Shown here: positions 61,369-64,000 of the stretch, one piece after another
How the letters are laid out: each line of letters begins with the position of its first letter
Position numbering within the stretch: position 1 is the first letter of the stretch
Source: Planctomycetaceae bacterium
GTDB lineage: Bacteria; Planctomycetota; Planctomycetia; Planctomycetales; Planctomycetaceae
Assembly (NCBI GenBank): GCA_015485495.1
Contig: WFTL01000034.1
Coordinates: 17,540 to 81,539 of the forward strand
DNA length: 64,000 bases
Direction of reading: 5' to 3'
Notes under the pieces: model-generated
What the model saw: only the letters and a program-made list of their open reading frames with translations
Told to the model about the DNA's origin: nothing
The model's database searches: none
Position numbers and translations under genes: made by a program

Positions 61369-62316
61369 GTGGAGATGAAAACGGTGCGCTGCGTGTCATG
61401 GGTGGTGATTGTGACGGGGTGCCTGGGGGCCGCTGCGGCGACGGCTCAGGAATGGAAAAGCGGGGTCGAATGGCAGGAACCGCCGATCGTGACGCCGGGG
61501 GAGCATCCGGGGGCTCCTCCATCCGATGCCGTCGTGCTTTTCGATGGCACGAATCTGTCCGAATGGGATGACGGCGATCGGTGGCGCATCGAAGATGGCT
61601 GCGCCATCCCTCAGCAGACCAGCATCCGTTCAAAACGGCGTTTCGGAGACATCCAGCTTCATGTGGAATGGTCGGCGCCCGCGGAGATCGAAGGGGAAGG
61701 ACAGGGACGCGGCAACAGCGGAATTTTTCTGATGGACCGCTACGAGGTTCAGGTTCTCGATTCATGGCGCAACGTGACGTACTTCGATGGCCAGGCCGGT
61801 TCCGTGTACAAACAGACACCACCCATGGTCAACGCCATGAGGCCGCCGGGGGAATGGAACACCTACGACATCTTCTTCACGGCTCCACGCTTCCGGACGA
61901 ACGGCGATCTGGAGACGCCGGCTTATGTGACCGTTCTGCACAACGGAGTCCTCATCCTGAATCACTTCGAAATCCTCGGATCGACGCAGTATCTGAAGGC
62001 CCCCCATTACGAAGCCCATGCCGAACAGGAACCCATTCGCCTGCAGTTCCATCAGGATGCCGTCCGGTTTCGAAACATCTGGGTGCGGGAACTGCACCCG
62101 CCGGTCGGCCGTCGGGTGAGTGGCCCGTACAACAAACCGGTTCAGATTCGTTCCATTCCGCCCCGAACCGGCCAGGCGGATGATGACGGGCCGAAACCGT
62201 CGGACGACGAAACGGACGTCGCTTCGGCGGATCAGGACGCCGCGGCAGCCGGATCCGGCAGCCATTCAGAAGAACGTTCCGGAGATCAGGCGGCCCAATC
62301 CGGTTCGTCGCAGTAA
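61369..62316 (+). CDS. DUF1080 / 3-keto-disaccharide hydrolase family protein
   Basis: This 315-residue secreted protein has a signal peptide (VVIVTGCLGAAAATAQ) and one DUF1080 domain (residues ~50-245) with a concanavalin-like fold. Conserved pieces are AVVLFDGTNLSEWDDGDRW, GDIQLHVEWSAP, NSGIFLMDRYEVQVLDSW, and WNTYDIFFTAPRF, followed later by RFRNIWVRELHP. The family includes 3-keto-disaccharide hydrolases and is expanded in planctomycetes. The ~65 C-terminal residues are acidic and Ser/Gly-rich, probably disordered. GTG 61369 follows AGGA by nine nt; ATG 61375 is also possible but has no spacing for a ribosome binding site. Confidence 0.9.
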   Translation: MEMKTVRCVSWVVIVTGCLGAAAATAQEWKSGVEWQEPPIVTPGEHPGAPPSDAVVLFDGTNLSEWDDGDRWRIEDGCAIPQQTSIRSKRRFGDIQLHVEWSAPAEIEGEGQGRGNSGIFLMDRYEVQVLDSWRNVTYFDGQAGSVYKQTPPMVNAMRPPGEWNTYDIFFTAPRFRTNGDLETPAYVTVLHNGVLILNHFEILGSTQYLKAPHYEAHAEQEPIRLQFHQDAVRFRNIWVRELHPPVGRRVSGPYNKPVQIRSIPPRTGQADDDGPKPSDDETDVASADQDAAAAGSGSHSEERSGDQAAQSGSSQ

Positions 62317-62446
62317 CGAAGAGATGCCCTCCGGGCCGGAGACCGATGGCCGGGGCGTTCGGTCATCCGCATCACAGAGACCGAGGGGTCGGCAGCCCGG
62401 TGGATCGTCAGCGGTCAGCGATCGGGAGTCAGCAGAAAGGGCGTTG

Positions 62447-64000
62447 ATGAAGACGGTGGCAGGTTGCCGGTTTTTGAGTTCCGTGGTCTGCATGATGGCT
62501 CTGTTCATCGTGCCGGCGGGGCATCCGGCGGCGGATGGATCGGATGGGGCGGCGCCCCGGCCGCTGCGCATCGTGGCGCATCGGGGAGCCATGTCGGAAC
62601 GCCCGGAATGCACGCTGTCGGCGTATCTGCGGGCCATGGAACTGGGGGCGGATATCGTGGAAGTCGATGTCCGCCGGAGTCGGGACGGTGTTCTGTTCGT
62701 CCTGCACGACGGGACGCTGGATCGCACCACCGACGGATCAGGGCTCGCTGCCCAACGCACCATGGAAGAACTGAAGCGGCTGGATGCCGGGTCCTGGTTC
62801 GGTCAGGAGTGGCATCAGGAGCGCATTCCGACTCTGGCCGAAGTGCTCGCTGCCTGTCGGGGACGCGTCGACGTGCTTCTGGATCTCAAGGAACAGGGTG
62901 AGGATTATGCTGCTGCGGTCTCAGAATGCGTTCGCCGTCATGGGGCACCGGCGGAAACGATCGTGGGAGTCCGTTCGGCACAGCAGGCCCGCCGTTTTCG
63001 GCGTCTGCTGCCCCGGACGCGTCAACTGGCTTTCGCAGGAGCTCCCGGAGAAATCGATTCCTTTCTGGATGCGGGTGTGGACATCGTGCGTCTGTGGCCG
63101 CGCTGGCTGCGTTCAGAAGGCGGTCCGGAATCTGTGGGGCGGATTCGGCGGGCCGGGGCGGAGCTGCAGATCAACGCCCGGACCGGGGGCCTCACGGAGG
63201 TGCTGCCGCTGCTGAGGCACAGTCCGGATCTGCTGCTGGTCGATGACGTGGCCGCACTGCAGAGGACACTTCGGCAGGTCAGCCGGTATCGCGATACGAT
63301 CGGGCGGCTGTCGTCGATGGTCCACGTGACGTCTGCCGAACCGGCGGGGTACTGGATCAGTGAACCGGGCGCGGTGACGTTTCTGAACCGCGACTACCGG
63401 ATGCTGGAACTGCCCGGTTTTCTTCGAGGACAGCCGCGGATCATTTTTTCGGGCGGCCACGGACACCGTGTTTCGGTGCGTTTCCTGAAGCCGGCGGTGG
63501 TGTTTGCTGCGTTCGAGTACAATGCAACCGGAGACTGGTCGTTTCCCGATCGGCTGGCTCCGGAACATTTCGGGTGGACGCTCGTGGCGCCACGCGGGTA
63601 TCGCGGAACGAGCAACGCGGCGGTCGATGGGCAGCCTCATTATGCGGCCGTTTACCGGCGGACTTTCGCAAAAGGGGAGACACTCAGTGACATGCCGCCC
63701 TGGTGGCTGTGTCTGGGCATTGTCGATACCGACACGGCGGCGGCGATGACTCAGAAGCCAGCCCCGCAGCCGGTGGCGGATTCGAGCGGGGCAGTGGCCG
63801 ATCCGTTCCTGTACGGCCGCTGGGCTATGCGGCAGAGACCGCTGCAGGTGCCGAAGTACGAAAACCCGCAGCAGTGGTCCGCGTGGCAGCAGTCCGCCCG
63901 AACCGTCTTTCGTCGACGACTCGTGTTTCCCTTCAGGGACACTCCGGTGGTCACGGCGGTCGGACCTCCGGCCGACCGCGGAACGTACTCTCAGCAGGAA
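62447..64000 (+). CDS. Secreted glycerophosphodiester phosphodiesterase-family protein (partial at 3' end)
   Basis: This frame is open for 518 codons to the right edge. A signal peptide (LSSVVCMMALFIVPAGHPAA) is followed by a GDPD domain (residues ~40-270) with RIVAHRGAMSERPECTLSAY, DIVEVDVRRSRDG and VLHDGTLDRTTDGSG. These carry the catalytic His residues and the metal-binding Glu and Asp residues. The substrate is likely a glycerophosphodiester, but other phosphodiesters are possible. About 180 residues of unfamiliar sequence follow, then a segment (RWAMRQRPLQVPKYENPQQW) that may begin another hydrolase domain, so the complete protein is probably multi-domain. AAAGGG lies just before the ATG. 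Confidence 0.85.
   Translation, partial: MKTVAGCRFLSSVVCMMALFIVPAGHPAADGSDGAAPRPLRIVAHRGAMSERPECTLSAYLRAMELGADIVEVDVRRSRDGVLFVLHDGTLDRTTDGSGLAAQRTMEELKRLDAGSWFGQEWHQERIPTLAEVLAACRGRVDVLLDLKEQGEDYAAAVSECVRRHGAPAETIVGVRSAQQARRFRRLLPRTRQLAFAGAPGEIDSFLDAGVDIVRLWPRWLRSEGGPESVGRIRRAGAELQINARTGGLTEVLPLLRHSPDLLLVDDVAALQRTLRQVSRYRDTIGRLSSMVHVTSAEPAGYWISEPGAVTFLNRDYRMLELPGFLRGQPRIIFSGGHGHRVSVRFLKPAVVFAAFEYNATGDWSFPDRLAPEHFGWTLVAPRGYRGTSNAAVDGQPHYAAVYRRTFAKGETLSDMPPWWLCLGIVDTDTAAAMTQKPAPQPVADSSGAVADPFLYGRWAMRQRPLQVPKYENPQQWSAWQQSARTVFRRRLVFPFRDTPVVTAVGPPADRGTYSQQE

Noticed and set aside
1..64000. tRNA or rRNA genes, insertion sequences, integrases, CRISPR arrays, prophage genes
   Set aside because: None was recognised on either strand; composition and gene content appear uniform throughout.

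Overview
The window is about 64 kb of GC-rich bacterial chromosome that reads most like a planctomycete. Pointers are the DUF1080 (3-keto-disaccharide hydrolase) protein, a bacterial alpha-2-macroglobulin, the ThiE with a ThiD2-like N-terminal domain, many secreted proteins of unknown function, a one-component GAF/AAA+/Fis regulator, a Ser/Thr kinase with a PP2C partner, and genes set in short, frequently divergent or convergent units with few long operons. The lineage is inferred from gene content only; there is no rRNA gene here. I see no tRNA, IS element, prophage or CRISPR array. It looks like ordinary core chromosome with some lineage-specific genes.

Layout. 1-3.5 kb: fatty-acid beta-oxidation pair fadI-fadJ (minus strand), preceded by a perfect 14-bp palindrome of TetR-operator type. 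3.8-6.4 kb: trpF, trkA, csrA. 7-9.9 kb: a Gly-rich secreted protein and a ClC chloride channel/transporter with CBS domains. 9.9-11.6 kb: a class I glutamine amidotransferase and truA. 12.1-14.9 kb: a sigma-54 activator with a GAFTDA loop, coupled to two small paralogous three-helix membrane proteins. 15.1-18.8 kb: a minus-strand operon of two CNNM/DUF21 proteins and an HTTM/DoxX-like membrane protein. 18.9-25.3 kb: bioD, clpC and, divergent from clpC, an unusual Clp-N/ThiD2-like/ThiE fusion coupled to comF. 25.4-33.9 kb: an orphan KAS III-like enzyme, yifB, an alanine/sodium symporter, gatA and a class III aminotransferase.

34-46.5 kb: a secreted alpha/beta hydrolase that overlaps a convergent Pro-rich secreted protein, DUF2237, a cysteine desulfurase, an HtrA/Deg protease, a TPR protein, truB, an M42 aminopeptidase, purN, a secreted protein with OB-like repeats, and thioredoxin. 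46.7-57.6 kb: a 575-residue coiled-coil protein, the 2045-residue alpha-2-macroglobulin with an intact thioester motif, a STAS protein, a LOG-family protein and scpA. 58-64 kb: a Ser/Thr kinase/PP2C pair with overlapping reading frames, a TIM-barrel isomerase-like protein, a small lipoprotein followed by a 21-bp-stem terminator, DUF1080, and a GDPD-family phosphodiesterase that runs off the right edge.

How the genes work together. The clearest functional units are fadI/fadJ (thiolase plus hydratase/dehydrogenase), the kinase/phosphatase pair, the CNNM operon, the regulator plus two membrane proteins, and the ThiE fusion with comF. The most unusual items are the Clp-N/ThiE fusion lying head-to-head with clpC, the GAFTDA variant in the sigma-54 activator, and the alpha-2-macroglobulin with a recognisable bait-like segment and a Trp-rich insertion. 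Start codons were chosen from Shine-Dalgarno spacing and family N-termini; several remain uncertain and are flagged.
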